NCBI GenBank assembly: GCA_963575645.1
Contig: OY754475.1
Location: 21,738,509-21,802,508 of the forward strand
Direction: 5' to 3'
Length of the DNA stretch: 64,000 nt
Source: Xanthostigma xanthostigma
Taxonomy: Eukaryota; Arthropoda; Insecta; Raphidioptera; Raphidiidae
Shown here: piece by piece, positions 11,530-22,907 of the stretch
Layout: each line of letters starts with the position of its first letter
Numbering within the stretch: position 1 is the first letter of the stretch
The notes under the pieces: generated by a model
What the model saw: only the letters and a program-made list of their open reading frames with translations
What the model was told of the DNA's origin: nothing
Database searches by the model: none
Position numbers and translations under genes: made by a program

Positions 11530-11760
11530 ATTAACGTCTGAATAGAACTCTTCAAATAAATTTATAAATTTATTTGAAGTAGAAGTTAGAACTAATGTAT
11601 TTTCAACCTGTCGGAACTACTATTTGCAACTTCTCTTTCCTCCTCATTTCGCGGCAATCATAGACCAATCAGATAGAAACCTTTATTAATTTGAAATTAA
11701 ACTTTATCAAACGTATTTTTTTATCGGCTGAGCAGCGTAGAAAACCTTGAAGTAGGTACT
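11530..11760. repeat. Dispersed repeat shared with 21.74-22.25 kb
   Basis: TGTATTTTCAACCTGTCGGA and CTTTATTAATTTGAAATTAA, ending GAGCAGCGTAGAA, recur at 21755-21775 and 22180-22245. There they flank a gypsy RNase H remnant that is absent here, so this copy is internally deleted. At 11530-11580 a short palindrome AAATAAATTTATAAATTTATTT lies after GAATAGAACTCTTCAAATAA, a motif also seen at 28350. Confidence 0.6.
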
Positions 11761-11769
11761 TACTATAAA

Positions 11770-12115
11770 CTTGAAAAAAAACAAAAATTTAAGCGAGATT
11801 CTAGTAACTAAATTTCGCCCTGTCGACTAACTAAATATCATCCTGTATCTAAATTTTGCCCTGTCATCTAGTTGTTGCCTTTAACAAAAGTCAAGTTATA
11901 ATCCAACGCATACACAAAGCAAGCGTCACGCGCTGTCATCTAACGAAATACTAGAAACTAAATTTCGCTCTCTTATCTAGATGTCGCCTTCAACTAAACC
12001 AGTGTTTAATCCAACGCACACAAACGTAACGTCGTCCCATAAAAATGCCTCGCCAATTGCACGGTTTTACTCCCAGCCAAACGCGCCATTAGATATTATT
12101 CATCAAAATAAGTGA
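11770..12115 (+). repeat. Repeat family W, two diverged tandem halves
   Basis: ACTAAATTTCGCCCTGTCG ... ATAATCCAACGCATACACAA is followed by a second diverged copy (ACTAAATTTCGCTCTCTTAT ... TTAATCCAACGCACACAAAC) and the block TTTTACTCCCAGCCAAACGC. The second half and that block recur inverted at 24405-24515. Confidence 0.6.
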
Positions 12116-12729
12116 GTAGAATCAGATGAAAATGGATGGACCTGTTTTATGAAGTCTGATTTACCGCAATTTCATCACGACGTACAAGAGTGAGGTTGAA
12201 AACAGTAAGGCGCACGGAAAATTAGACATAAAGCGCAATTTTAACGCGCGACGACTTAGAGAGAGGTTACTGTATAATAGCCGTACACTATTAGCTAAGC
12301 AATAATTTATTTGCGACATTGGGTCATATCCTGCTACATGTTATATGAACAATCTATAAGCTGCCTGATTTCTGGATTTAAAAAATTACTGTATCACTAA
12401 AATCACAATTTCGCTTACTGCTCATTCTTCTGTTGTCGTAGAGTAATAATACAGGGTACGGCAAAATTTACTATCCAGTTTATTTCTTTAATATAGGGTC
12501 AAATCTAATCCTGGTAGGCTTGGGAATTTGGCAATTGAGAAAATGGAGCGTTGGGCAATAGAACATCGCGTTTTTTTGTTGAAAAATGTATTCAATTTAA
12601 TTCAGTTGTTACTGTACCATTCCGTAGTCAAATTTGTAAAAATTGGCATTTTCTTTATTTAGCCCAAGTTCCAATTATCCAATCATTTATTTATTATCAA
12701 GGACGATATCAATTTTAATTACATTATTA

Positions 12730-12775
12730 ACTAGCGGCCCGTCCCGGTTTCACCCGGGTGCAAAAAACTGTTCTG
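12730..12775 (+). mobile_element. Head fragment of dispersed family P
   Basis: CTAGCGGCCCGTCCCGGTTT then CACCCGGGTGC matches the starts of the longer copies at 17338 and 26254. The body that follows is not alignable, so this is a short or diverged copy. Confidence 0.45.
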
Positions 12776-12842
12776 GAAATATTATATTGACCTTCCCATC
12801 TACACAGCAGAACTATCAAAGTACATTGTTTTGATGTATCTC

Positions 12843-13190
12843 TAAAGATTTGGCAAGCGTTGGCCATATACAAAAAATATTTACAAATTATATACAGAAA
12901 CCTTCCTCGTTTATCGCTCTTTCTATTAGTGAAAACCGCATGAAAATCCGTTCGGTAGTTTTTGAGTTTATCGCGTTCAGACAGACAGACGCGGCGGGGG
13001 GACCATATTTTATATGTCTCTCTAAAGGTTTAGTCAGCGTTAGCCATGTACAAATTATATACAGAAACCTTCCTCGTTTATCGCTCTTTCTATTAGTGAA
13101 AACCGCATGAAAATCCGTTCGGTAGTTTTTGAGTTTATCGCGTTCAGACAGACAGACGCGGTGGGGGAACCATATTTTATATATTTAGAT
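12843..13190 (+). mobile_element. Dispersed family Q, two tandem copies
   Basis: AGAAACCTTCCTCGTTTATC through CCGTTCGGTAGTTTTTGAGT to AGACAGACAGACGCGG occurs at about 12895-13008 and again at 13063-13175, each followed by GGGGG.CCATATTTTATAT. Offset is about 167 bp. The open frames at 12850-13110 are repeat-derived. Confidence 0.7.
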
Positions 13191-13657
13191 ATTGATAAAA
13201 AGGTTATGATCGATTACAAGTATCGATGATAATAATTGATCACTTAGCGCAGCTTAAATACCATTTCGCACGACGCGATCAATCCAAGAAACGATTATTA
13301 TCGATGTACAGTTATTGATTCGACGTGCCATGCGTGCCAAGTAAAAGTGAAATAACTTACTATAAACAGTATTACTGTATTATGCTCACTAGCTTATACG
13401 ACAGTGGCGACGCATAAACATTTTTAAAACGGTCAACCGGAGGTACCCCCTAAACACGAGCCAAGAGCGACAGGAGATACTTAAATTATGAATCTCATCT
13501 ACCTATATTTACATTGATTATTTTCAAACACTGTTGATAACAAACTACAAAATACACTGTAACACTAATCACTACTGCCATAAGCCGTGTATGACACGAA
13601 TATAGATGCATTTTTGTTATTCTTTTTTACACCGAGAGATGGCCTTACTGTGCTCTT

Positions 13658-14155
13658 TTCTAGGGTTCCGTACCACAACAGGAAAAAAGGAACCCTTATA
13701 GGATCACTTTGTTGTCCGTCTGTCTGTCAAGACTCTTGGGAATCAAGACCTATAGGGTACTTCCCGTTGATCTAGAATAATGAAATTTGGCAAGAAGCAA
13801 TGTTTTCTAGCACAAGTCAAGAGAAATCTTGCTATGCACGTACACAGTAACAGTTCTAATACAAAACAAGCGTTTGCTACCGGTGCGTTTATACAGAACA
13901 ATATGAGAACTCTCGCATACAACACGGTGCGACAACTAGGCTATCAGATATAGCCAAGAGGTACAATACAGTTCAGTAATCCATCTGAACTCATTGCAAT
14001 TGACTGTGACGTTTGTCGATGTGTGCGGACAACAGTTTTCTAACGGCTAAGCGGGAAAAATCTTCGAGATTCGATTCCCGTGATGGACGAACTATTTACA
14101 TACGGAACTCTCGGTGCGCGAGTCCGACTCGCACTTGGCCGGTTTTGAATATATT
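13658..14155 (+). mobile_element. Dispersed family R copy with tRNA-like promoter block
   Basis: It starts AGGGTTCCGTACCACAACAG, contains GGAACCCTTATAGGATCACT and the TCTGTCTGTCAAGACTCTTG block shared with 4162-4240, and ends CGAGTCCGACTCGCACTTGG CCGG. A B-box-like GATTCGATTCCCG lies at about 14071. This is a well-known lepidopteran SINE/LINE-tail type by recollection. Short frames on both strands inside it are not genes. Confidence 0.65.
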
Positions 14156-14159
14156 ATAA

Positions 14160-14830
14160 TCATAATACTGAATCGTTTAAAAGTTTATACATGAATAGGG
14201 CTTTGGTGCCAGTACGTATGGGTTAAAAAATTAAGATGACAATTTTAAGTCCCTTTTACAAACAATCTCACGCTGCCACTGGTGCGACTATAATGTAATA
14301 TATCAATCAAGACCTGTGTACACCAAATGTCACCCATGTGTAATCCGAAAGCTTTTTTGTACGGCACGTAATTTTTGGTGTAGTAAAAACGTTTCAGCAT
14401 TACATAAAATAAAACTTTTGAAATATAAAATATGGGAAAAATATACAAGAATGCGACGAACAGCCAGTCGGTTTACCTTGAACGGAGTAGCTACTGCTAG
14501 TTACTAATGAATACTACTCTTTTCAGTCAAATAAAAAAAGCAATGAAGTAAGAATGTGATAACACAATCTATCGCATGCTGCTTTAGAGCACGGTTGTAG
14601 GGCCAAATTTAAATCACTATGTCACGTGGTTGAAAATAGCCAAGACCGTAGGGCTACCGTTTTTAAAGTGGTTAATAAATCCCCAAGTTATAAATTTTAA
14701 ATTGAATTTTAATTTTATTGTCAAAAATAATTACATGACCACTCGACCCGATTTTGCAAACGGTAAGACAGAGGTAGATTGATTGAAATTTTTACTCGTC
14801 TTTATGCGATCTATTTTTTTATTTCAAATT
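14160..14830. other. Gene-free interval
   Basis: No exon, RNA gene or clear repeat could be supported. The two small overlapping frames near 14245-14507 lie on opposite strands of low-complexity AT-rich DNA. Confidence 0.4.
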
Positions 14831-14833
14831 TTT

Positions 14834-15010
14834 GAAGTGACTACTTCTTTAGCGGCGTTGTACACTTTTTTTGTAATGGGTAAAAAATGTTAAACTCGCG
14901 TCAGGACACGTGACCTGATCGAAAATTCGTAAGACGGATGGAGAGTAGAGGTAATATTCAAGTTTTCACTTCTGCCGGCACTCCCGGAGTGCAACCCGTC
15001 TTTTTTTTTC
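14834..15010 (+). mobile_element. MITE Y copy 2 (short form)
   Basis: GAAGTGACTACTTCTTTAGC at the left and TTCAAGTTTTCACTTCTGCC at the right match copies 1 and 3. The tail GCACTCCCGGAGTGC is shared with copy 3, and the copy runs into a T-run. It lacks the interior ACATCTAGCG segment of the longer copies. Confidence 0.75.
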
Positions 15011-15189
15011 TTTTAAAATACCTCTGTCGTTAATTGCTTGTAGGTAGGTCCTGTGGATAATACATTTTGAGTAATTTTATGGGTCAAAATTTGAAGTTCT
15101 TGAGTGCTAAAAAACAAGTGATTACGAGAGTATAGTAAGAATAAAATTACTAGAACGAACTCATCGATTGACGACTCAAAATAATAAAT

Positions 15190-15435
15190 CCATACTAATA
15201 TTATAAAGAGGTGAAGTCTGTAAGTTTGGAAGAAGGAGGTACTCTCCGAAACTGCTCATCGGATTTCAAAAAATGTTTCACCAATATTTAGAATGGACCT
15301 TCAGGATGGACACAGGTTTATATATTATCGCTTTGAAATAAAAACGCTTTTCGTAGAGACCAGTTTTGCAACATAAGTCGACAAAAAAACAACGCCAATC
15401 TATAAATTTGGACACGGTCAATTAGTTCGTTTTAT
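15190..15435 (+). mobile_element. Dispersed family Z copy
   Basis: TAATATTATAAAGAGGTGAA, CTCATCGGATTTCAAAAAAT, ACCTTCAGGATGGACACAGG and CATAAGTCGACAAAAAAAC occur in this order. The same blocks appear in reverse at 16560-16815, 20525-20670 and 21498-21710. Confidence 0.65.
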
Positions 15436-15977
15436 CTTACTACACTCTCGATTCCTGACACTTGCACTCACGAACTTCACGTTTACATTGCAAACGTTTT
15501 TTTGATAATGTGTTTTAAGAAACTGACGGCAGATAGATTGTAGATTATAGACGCTCAACAGTTGAGTGTATAAAATAACTTGCCAGCCAGCAAACACTAT
15601 TCGACTGGTACGAGATCAAATTCCTGTGAGCGCTAGTTCCCAAAAAAAAAAACATTGGGAACTGCATTCCAATGTCACCCTGAGGGGTTAGCAAACTAAG
15701 AATTACCGCAAGGTCGTTATATAGATTAATTAGTGTAAATTATAGACGCTCGTCAACAGTGATCATAAACGAGTACCGCAAAGCGTAGTAGTGGGTCCCT
15801 TTATTGCACGTACATTAGTCGCGTCGTCTTTGGTATTATTACTTTGGTACCGCATGAGATGACACCGACATTATGACATAAGGAGTACCGCAGGTTCAGT
15901 TATGGGTCTCTTTATAATCATATGCAACAATATATGTTGGTGTCTTCTTTTATTTAAATAGCCGATTGCTTAACGCC

Positions 15978-15985
15978 TATATAAA
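15978..15985 (+). promoter_or_regulatory. Candidate TATA box of the extensin-like gene
   Basis: TATATAAA lies about 210 bp upstream of the ATG-only exon proposed at 16196-16198. Initiation some 30 bp downstream (around 16008-16012) would give a 5' UTR of about 190 nt containing one four-codon upstream frame (ATG at about 16135). TATA boxes are common in arthropod cuticle genes. No initiator element is clear, so this is inference from spacing. Confidence 0.4.
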
Positions 15986-16007
15986 CGGTGATTATACCAA
16001 AGATGTC

Positions 16008-16198
16008 TTCAAATCGTTATATTGTCGACTACCCGACGCAGGATTAACATCTGGGATTAATTATTCGCTTTAATTAGTTCGGTTAATTAATTAATCCTGG
16101 TGAGGTGACGTGTTTGTGAGTTGATTTTGTTAAAATGACATTTGATTGATTGACAGTGTAAATATTGTGAGTTAAGTTTTCTTATTTCGGGAGACATG
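16008..16198 (+). CDS. Predicted first exon of the extensin-like gene (ATG only)
   Basis: The coding exon at 27045 opens with a hydrophobic KLLVLCTATLLAVLSS stretch right after a good acceptor (TTTGTTTCAG) but has no in-frame ATG, so the start must lie on an upstream exon ending in phase 0. At 16196-16198 an ATG is followed immediately by the donor GTAAGA. Joining the two gives a signal peptide beginning MKLLV, a layout frequent in insect cuticle-protein genes. The inferred intron is 10.85 kb, 16199-27044. Only the final ATG of this exon is coding. Other ATG-GT pairs noticed before 27 kb have poor donors, but the link is unproven without a transcript. Confidence 0.5.
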
Positions 16199-16560
16199 GT
16201 AAGATTAAAAATGTTTTTGATTTTTTTTTTTGTGATTAGATTTTTGACTTGTTTCGGATCGTTGTTATTTAATGATTATTTTTCATATTCTATGTAAAAA
16301 TTTGATTGTTTTTTTTACATTTTAAATCACAATTCACAACACACAATGGTTTAATTTATTTACACTTGAGAACTTTATTGTTTCGCACAGTATAAGATTC
16401 GTCGAACAAAGATCTTAAACTAAAGTATGATACTATGATTGTACATTGCGTCATAAAATATTCGTCTGTGTCGGCCGAAAAACAAGTTTTTAACAATGTA
16501 AATAAAATTAAAGCACGGTGTGTTTATTTGATTTAAAATATATATCATTCAATTACATTG
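16199..16560. other. Start of the inferred first intron, nothing recognised
   Basis: T-rich sequence after the GTAAGA donor, without repeats matched elsewhere in the window. Confidence 0.35.
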
Positions 16561-16815
16561 AGTAACGGTCAAATCTATAAAAGCCCAGTCCGGTTTTGCC
16601 CCAATTTGTGCATTGGCAGCTTTTTTTTCGTCGACTTACGTTGCAAAATTGATCTCCAAGAAAAACGCTTTTCATTTTAACGCGACAATATATAGTCCAT
16701 CCTGAAGGTCCGCTCTAAATATTGGTGAAAATTTTTTTTAAATCGGATGAGTAGTTTCTGAGATAACCTCCTATATCCAAAGCTACCAATTTTGCTTTCT
16801 CATAATATAAAGATA
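16560..16815 (-). mobile_element. Dispersed family Z copy (inverted)
   Basis: AGTCCGGTTTTGCCCCAATT, TTTTCGTCGACTTACGTTGC, TAGTCCATCCTGAAGGTCCG and AAATCGGATGAGTAGTTTCT follow the reverse order of the copy at 15190-15435. Confidence 0.65.
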
Positions 16816-17276
16816 TTAGTGCTTACTGTGCCGAAGCATTTATTTTAATATTCATTAAATGAGTTAGAGAGAGATTGTTTAAGATTATAGACGCTAAACA
16901 ACTGAGATTATCGGCTTGAGTAACCGCTATTTTCCAGTGCAACCAGTGTTTTGTTTCGACTGAAAATTTAAACAAATAATCGTCTATTGTTTTCCAACAA
17001 CAGTAAAACAATATAATCTAAGCGGGAAACAATTGCTTAAATGTTAATGAATTCATTGATACATTTATGCATATCGTCAACGTATAGTATGTTCGATTCA
17101 TTCATAATTCAGATCACGTTTTCTAAAGTGCCGTTTGAATCCGGGTAAAAAATTATGTAAAAAACATTTAAATTCCGCTATTAGTACTTATCTTATTTAC
17201 ACTGTGATGCTATTTATTTTGCTTCTGTATTCTAAAATACAGCGTCATATTTTTCAGTTGGTAAATTTTTACGTTC

Positions 17277-18066
17277 GAGATACATACTACACTACATTTT
17301 TTGCACGTACCTCATCTAAATATCCTGCTATATTATATACTAGCGGTCCCGCCCGGTTTTACCCGGGTGCAAAAGAACGAATGGGGAGGAAGGACATGAG
17401 TACGCACGTTCATCTTAGTTTACCGAGATGAATGTTGTGTCCAAATTTCATAATGATCGGAGTTACCGTTCAAAAGTTTTAGTCGTACGGACTAATTTTG
17501 AGTTATATTTTGCAACATTTTTCATTGATGCTCCGCTCCTATTGGTCGTAACGTGATATTATATAGCCTAAAGCCTTCCTCGATAAATGGAATATCCAAC
17601 AAAAAAAAATGTTATAAATTCGAACCAGTAGTTCCTGATATTAGCGTATTCAACCAAACAAACAAACTCTTCAGCTTTACATATTAATATATAGATAATA
17701 TAATATATTACAAACAGATGATTTTATTTAATTGTATAGATTATTTGAATGATAATATCGTGGAAGACACTATAAAATAGGTGCTTTTTATGTCTGTAGG
17801 TATAGCGGTAGTAAAATAGCAATTAAACACTAGTGCGCAAAGTAAAATAAAAGAAATACGATTTTATCAGTACAATAGTAATTTCTCTGTCAGTTGTCGT
17901 TTAAATCCACACGAACGACAGAGACAGCAAAGTAGGCGTTGTCTTCGTAAACTATTCAAATATAGATTCCAATATGGCCGAACGCTCAACTGTCAGATAT
18001 ATATATTTATTATGAAGTGATTTGCAGCTGTTTTATAGGAGGTACGTGCAAAAAATTTAGTATCTC
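17277..18066. mobile_element. Possible DNA transposon remnant bounded by 23-bp inverted repeats
   Basis: The 23 bp at 17291-17313 (core ATTTTTTGCACGTACCTC) match the reverse complement of 18039-18061 at 22 of 23 positions. A further GAGATAC / GTATCTC pair lies just outside each end. The interior holds a family P retroelement copy (17338-17695) and no transposase frame. It could alternatively be two independent solo ends. Confidence 0.5.
17338..17697 (+). mobile_element. Dispersed family P copy (retroelement 3' end type)
   Basis: It begins TACTAGCGGTCCCGCCCGGT and passes through GAATGTTGTGTCCAAATTTC, TGATGCTCCGCTCCTATTGG and GATATTATATAGCC to CAAACAAACAAACTCTTCAG and TTAATATATAGAT. The same order is seen at 26254-26596 and, 5'-truncated, at 34237-34506. 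5' truncation and variable heads are typical of non-LTR retrotransposition. Confidence 0.7.
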
Positions 18067-18119
18067 AATTGTCAATTGCCACATAAGAAGTTTCACTTAA
18101 ATAATTTTACAATGACGTG

Positions 18120-18320
<201 letters not shown>

Positions 18321-18823
18321 AATTTGTAAATCTAGAGCAGCTTTGTGTATAGTAACTGCTTTGATTATGTTATTTTTTGAATTCAAAACCATCACTTTCG
18401 TTATCTATACTAGTATGTTATTTACTTAATTTGCATAATATATTATATTCTGCGTAATAATTAACCAAGAATGTCCGTTGCCAATCTATATACACTTGTA
18501 TAATCGTTTTTACTTATTGCACTAAAATTTACCAAGATAAAGTACAGTAATTATACTTATATCACACTAAAAACCACTTGATATATCAGAAGTACAATGC
18601 AATCAGTGAGTAGGGGAAAGTCGACCTAAATAGATATATCGCCTTATGAAATGGCACTTCGACATGAATGTAAATTACAAAAATAGTTTTTTTGTAAAAG
18701 TCAAAAGGATATTCTCTTCGGTTTGTAGAATAGCCGAGCGCTTAGCGATGCCGTTGTCTACTCTATTACAAGCCCTCAGCTCACAGATTCTAATCCTAAA
18801 ATTGATAAAAGTGTCTATTAATT

Positions 18824-19374
18824 TTCAATTTACTATCAGCGAAAAAATAAATCGAAAATATGAACTTGAATTCAAATAATCCTGACTGTTAATGGAAATT
18901 CTGTTACTGGTTTGAAGAAAAAGTGTAAACTCCATTTAACGTCACGCGATATAACGACAAACTCCTTAAAACGTCGAAATTGCTTAACTCTAGTTGGTTT
19001 ACCTTGTTGCTAATACAAATGATACACTCTAAATAGCGACACGCCCACTCTAAATAACGACAACGATATACGTCATCGTTAAACAATAAACAGTACTTGT
19101 TCGTTGTTTTGTTGCTTTGTTGTCGGCATCATGCGTACCGAAGATTCTAAGAAAATCGTTTTGTTTTTGTTGTTATGATTATCTTTCATAAGTTTAGCTT
19201 AGCTGCTTATCGATAAGTTATCATATTCTTAGTTGCCCACAAACTTGCAAACTGTGAACATGAAAATCTTTGTGTATTAACGATTATTTCTTCTCTCCGT
19301 TTAACGTCAACTCTCAATAACGAAATCTCGAAAATAAAAAGCTTTATCGACTTTGTTAGGATGCCAATCGAAAC
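18824..19374 (+). repeat. 550-bp segment duplicated at 24835-25384 (copy 1)
   Basis: From TTCAATTTACTATCAGCG to GGATGCCAATCGAAACT this stretch is nearly identical to 24835-25384. Differences noticed include TTAATGG against TTAGTGG and AATCGAAACT against AATCAAAACT. It contains TTAACGTC and TATAACGAC motifs recalling pogo/Tigger-type ends. A 60-codon minus-strand frame present in both copies is preserved only because the copies are nearly identical. Confidence 0.9.
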
Positions 19375-19375
19375 T

Positions 19376-20525
19376 TATTGACGTCAGTATGGTCCTAAAG
19401 TAATTTTATCAAAATCGGTTCTGCCGTTTTGTGTTTTTTTTTTTTGTTTAAACAAAGAACTGCGAAAAACTGTATTGTAGAATTTTTTGAAAAATTCTCC
19501 TGGGCTCTAAGTTGTTAATTACATTTATTCAATATTTATCATACCTGGAAGTTGGTAGTATGGACCTCAAGAGTCCCAATAAACGACCCACCTCATGGTT
19601 TGTTTTTTTTTAAATTTTTTTTTAAGTCCGTTCTGCCCAATCTCTATAGATTTGTATAGCCAATTCAATGTATAGCAAGTTGCAAATTATTATTAGATAT
19701 TGTTGAACGTTAGTTGACCCAGTTAAAAAAGTGTCAATTGGAAATATTTGTTTGGTAAATAACAAAATATCAAAACGTTTCTTTTGCAAGTCGTAAACGT
19801 GCGAAACCTTTACTCAAACGATGAATAAATTACACGTTTAAATTCGTTTTTTTTAAAGATTTCTGCTTTTAGAAACTAACAAAAAAATCACAAGTGGTGA
19901 TGTCACTAAAATATGTCGTAAGTGGGAATTCGTAATTTATTTATTGAAGACGGTTTATTAGTAGAAATAAACGTAAAAATGCATAAATATTGTTTACTTC
20001 TTTTGACTTTTAACAAAGTCTAGACACATTATTAAATTAATTAAGTCGGGAAGAGCACGAGCAAAGACCCCTATTTATAGCTTAATTCAAGGCTAGTTTA
20101 CAAACACTGACCAAGTGCGAAATTTCGAAGATTTCGGCACTCCAATTTTTCATCAATGTCAGAAAACTATTTTAACATTGTGGCACTTACTTATTTTAGT
20201 AACCCGTAAAAAAAGATCAAGCTATTAAAAGTTAATTGTATTTTTAGCACACCACCCTGTAAAACAGCTCCTTTTTATGCCCCATTTCACACTAGTGCGT
20301 AAAGTAAAATAAACGTAGACGTAATACCATATCCGAATGAGAATTGAACGCACCCTACAAGTTTAGAAGTACTCAAAATTGAACTGTCAAAAGTTTTGAA
20401 ATCTGGTAGCTATCGAAATCATTACTGCATTATACAGAACCTTCCTTGGGTGTCCTCTCTATGTTGTATTTTATGTGGAACGATTTTCAGTATTACATTA
20501 ATGATTCCATAGCTACCAAATAAAC
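19376..20525. other. Intronic or intergenic AT-rich DNA, nothing recognised
   Basis: No splice-bounded frame. The block ACACTAGTGCGTAAAGTAAA at about 20290 recurs in diverged form at 17828, so part of this is an old dispersed repeat. Confidence 0.4.
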
Positions 20526-20670
20526 AAAACGCTCGATCCGGCTTCGCCCGAATTTGTAGATTGCCACCGTTTTTTTCGTCGACTTAATTTGCAAAATTGC
20601 ACTCCACGAAAACCTCTTTTATTTTAACGCGATGTCCATCCCGAAGGTTCAATCTAAATAATAATAATAA
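20525..20670 (-). mobile_element. Dispersed family Z fragment (inverted)
   Basis: GATCCGGCTTCGCCCGAATT, TTTTTTCGTCGACTTAATTT and ATGTCCATCCCGAAGGTTCA match the distal half of the family. An ATA trinucleotide run follows. Confidence 0.55.
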
Positions 20671-20869
20671 TAATGCGTTTAACATCCGTTTCTCGACTTT
20701 ATGTCATAACAGACGCCATTCGCACCATTACTATTTTTTTTCCTATCACACTTCCCGTTATTTTCTACAATTTTTAATTTTCAACTTAATTAATAGCAAT
20801 GGGTGAATAAAGGAATTTTTATGAAATTAGGATAATCTAGGCAAATTTTGAGCATAGAAGTTTGACAGG

Positions 20870-21096
20870 TAAAATCGTCCATGGTCTTGAATAAGGAACC
20901 ATCTCGATATTTATCTGGAATTATTGAGGGAAACCATGGAAAACCTCAACAAGATGGCCGGTACAGGAATTACCGATTCTCGGCAAGAGGCAGTAGGAAA
21001 AAGTCCCAGCCACATCTGCTCCCGCCGGGATTCGAACCCGGTACCTCCCGAATGCGAGTCTAGTGCTCTCACCGCTACGCCACCCCGTGCCGAAAA
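20870..21096 (-). mobile_element. tRNA-derived SINE
   Basis: Read on the minus strand, the element starts near 21096 with a tRNA-like head holding an A box (TGGCGTAGCGG, 21072-21082) and a B box (GGTTCGAATCC, 21028-21038) of the RNA polymerase III type. It is followed by an unrelated body down to about 20870. The short head-to-box spacing and the non-tRNA body mark it as a SINE rather than a tRNA gene. Three short plus-strand frames overlap it and are not genes. Confidence 0.85.
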
Positions 21097-21497
21097 TTGT
21101 TTTATACTTTTTTTGTCAACCTGTATGCTTTATAAAGCAGCTGTTACTCATCATCAAAAAATGTTCGATGGATAATAATCAAACAGAAATTAATAATTCC
21201 GATAAACAAATCTTTCACAATCAGAAACATTTTTACGTATTAGATTACAAAAACTGCGAGGCTGTATTAAAAAAAAGAAGGCGAAAACAATTCTCAAGGT
21301 CGTCTTTATCATTTTTGTTAAGAAATTCTTGCATAAATTAATCCCTATTGAAGAAGCTGCACTGCAGTAATAATAAAGAAAAATGACAGCACTATAAATG
21401 AATTAGTTGGTTTTGACTTGCATTGTTCAAGCAATAAATTATTATTTACAGTCACGTCACTGAGCTCTCTTTTTTTTCAGCATTTGCTAGATGATAG

Positions 21498-21715
21498 TAA
21501 TAATAATAATTTTTTTCGTCGACTTACGTTGCAAAATCGATCTCCGCGAAAAGCGCTTAAATTTTAACGCGATATATATAGCCCGTGTCCATCCTGAAGA
21601 CCTGCTCTTAATATTGGTAATTTTTTTTTAAATCGGATGAGTAGTTTCGGAGATTACCTTCTACATACAATCTTACAAACTTTACCTCTTTATAATATTA
21701 GTAATAGATAAAATT
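21498..21715 (-). mobile_element. Dispersed family Z copy (inverted)
   Basis: TTTTTTCGTCGACTTACGTT, CCGTGTCCATCCTGAAGACC, AAATCGGATGAGTAGTTTCG and CCTCTTTATAATATTAGTAA follow the reverse order of the 15190 copy. Confidence 0.65.
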
Positions 21716-21957
21716 GGAATCTGCTTGAAATGTTAATAAACCACAGGAGGAACTCATGTATTTTCAATCTGTCGGAACCTCCTGTATTTTCAACTTCTCC
21801 TTCATCCTCAGTCATAGAACAGTCAGAAAATACTGTAGCAAGCTTTGTTACAATAACTCTCTCTCTCTCTTTTGTAATATTGTCAAAATCATTTTTCCAG
21901 CGTAGCACTGTTAAGTTCTTACTACAAAAAAAAAATGGTTGTCTGTAATTAAAAATA

Positions 21958-22180
21958 ATTCGAAAGTTGATGTTTTCTTTGCCTTTAATATGACAAACAT
22001 CAGACGTAAATTGTTGTATAAATAAGAGCTGTCTAAGTTCTCAGGGTAAATAATTGTCTGACTTAGATTTCAACGCCAAAGTAATTGGGCGATGATCAGT
22101 AAAAACTGTGAAATGACGACCTTCAATATAATATCTGAACTTCTTAATTGAACAATAAATTGCAAGCTTGCTACAATACC
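21958..22180 (-). pseudogene. Ty3/gypsy retrotransposon RNase H remnant
   Basis: The minus strand from about 22176 reads a gypsy-type RNase H segment with the family's LAIY.SIKKFRYYIEGRHF and FTDHRPIT motifs. It is followed by an ELRQLLFIQQF and HIKGKENI block like the connection to integrase. An in-frame TGA interrupts it just before ELRQ (near 22050), so it is dead. The flanks on both sides match the shorter repeat at 11530-11760. No LTRs were found. This is an endogenous retroelement fossil, with reverse transcriptase and integrase proper absent. Confidence 0.8.
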
Positions 22181-22745
22181 TTTATTAATTTGAGATTAAG
22201 CCTTGTCAAACTTATTTTTCGATTGCCTGAGCAGCGTAGAAGGAGAAACTTTGCGTAAAAACTTAAAAATGCGTGAGTAAAATCATTCGAAAAAAGTTGC
22301 TGTTGAAAATACATGAGTCCGACTGTAGCAAGAGAGAGAGAGATTGTAAATTATAGACGCTCAACAGCTGACGTCAACAGCGTCTATATTATGTGTATTA
22401 ACAACTGTAGCAAGATATACTCGTTGGATTGGGAGTGTGAGTAAGTCAGTGAGTCAGTTTTATTATATACAAAAATGGATGACACAGTTTGTGCGTATTG
22501 TTCAAATACACAGTTATGACTGTTATGTAAGTGACAGTGAATTCAAATAACAAAAAACAGGTATAGCAAATGGTCAATCAATAAGACAGTTATTACCTTA
22601 ACGCAGTACCAATTCGCTTGCGACAGTGCGCGTCTTCAATTTCAATTTCTCTCGAGACATAATATCAGCGGCGTCCGTAGTATTCATTAACCTTAGAGCG
22701 CGCTAAAATATGTTTTCTTCATACCTTTAGGCATAGGACACATGA

Positions 22746-22887
22746 AGAGCGTTCAACGCGCGTTTACAATTTCTATACAATTGTATATAACTGTTTACAT
22801 GATAACGCGCGTTATCATGTAAACAGTTATATACAATTGTATAGAAACTGTAAACGCGCGTTGGGCTAACGCGCGTTGAACGCCTCT
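22746..22887. mobile_element. Palindromic MITE
   Basis: A nearly perfect palindrome centred at 22808/22809 (GATAACGCGCGTTATC) extends over 22754-22863. Outer ends AGAGCGTTCAACGCGCGTT and, inverted, AGAGGCGTTCAACGCGCGTT frame the whole 142-bp element. No open frame belongs to it. Confidence 0.85.
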
Positions 22888-22907
22888 CATATAAACTAGG
22901 CCTTATA

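Noticed and set aside
21020-21096. Possible tRNA gene
   Set aside because: A and B boxes are present, but the sequence continues into an unrelated SINE body and does not close a tRNA cloverleaf.
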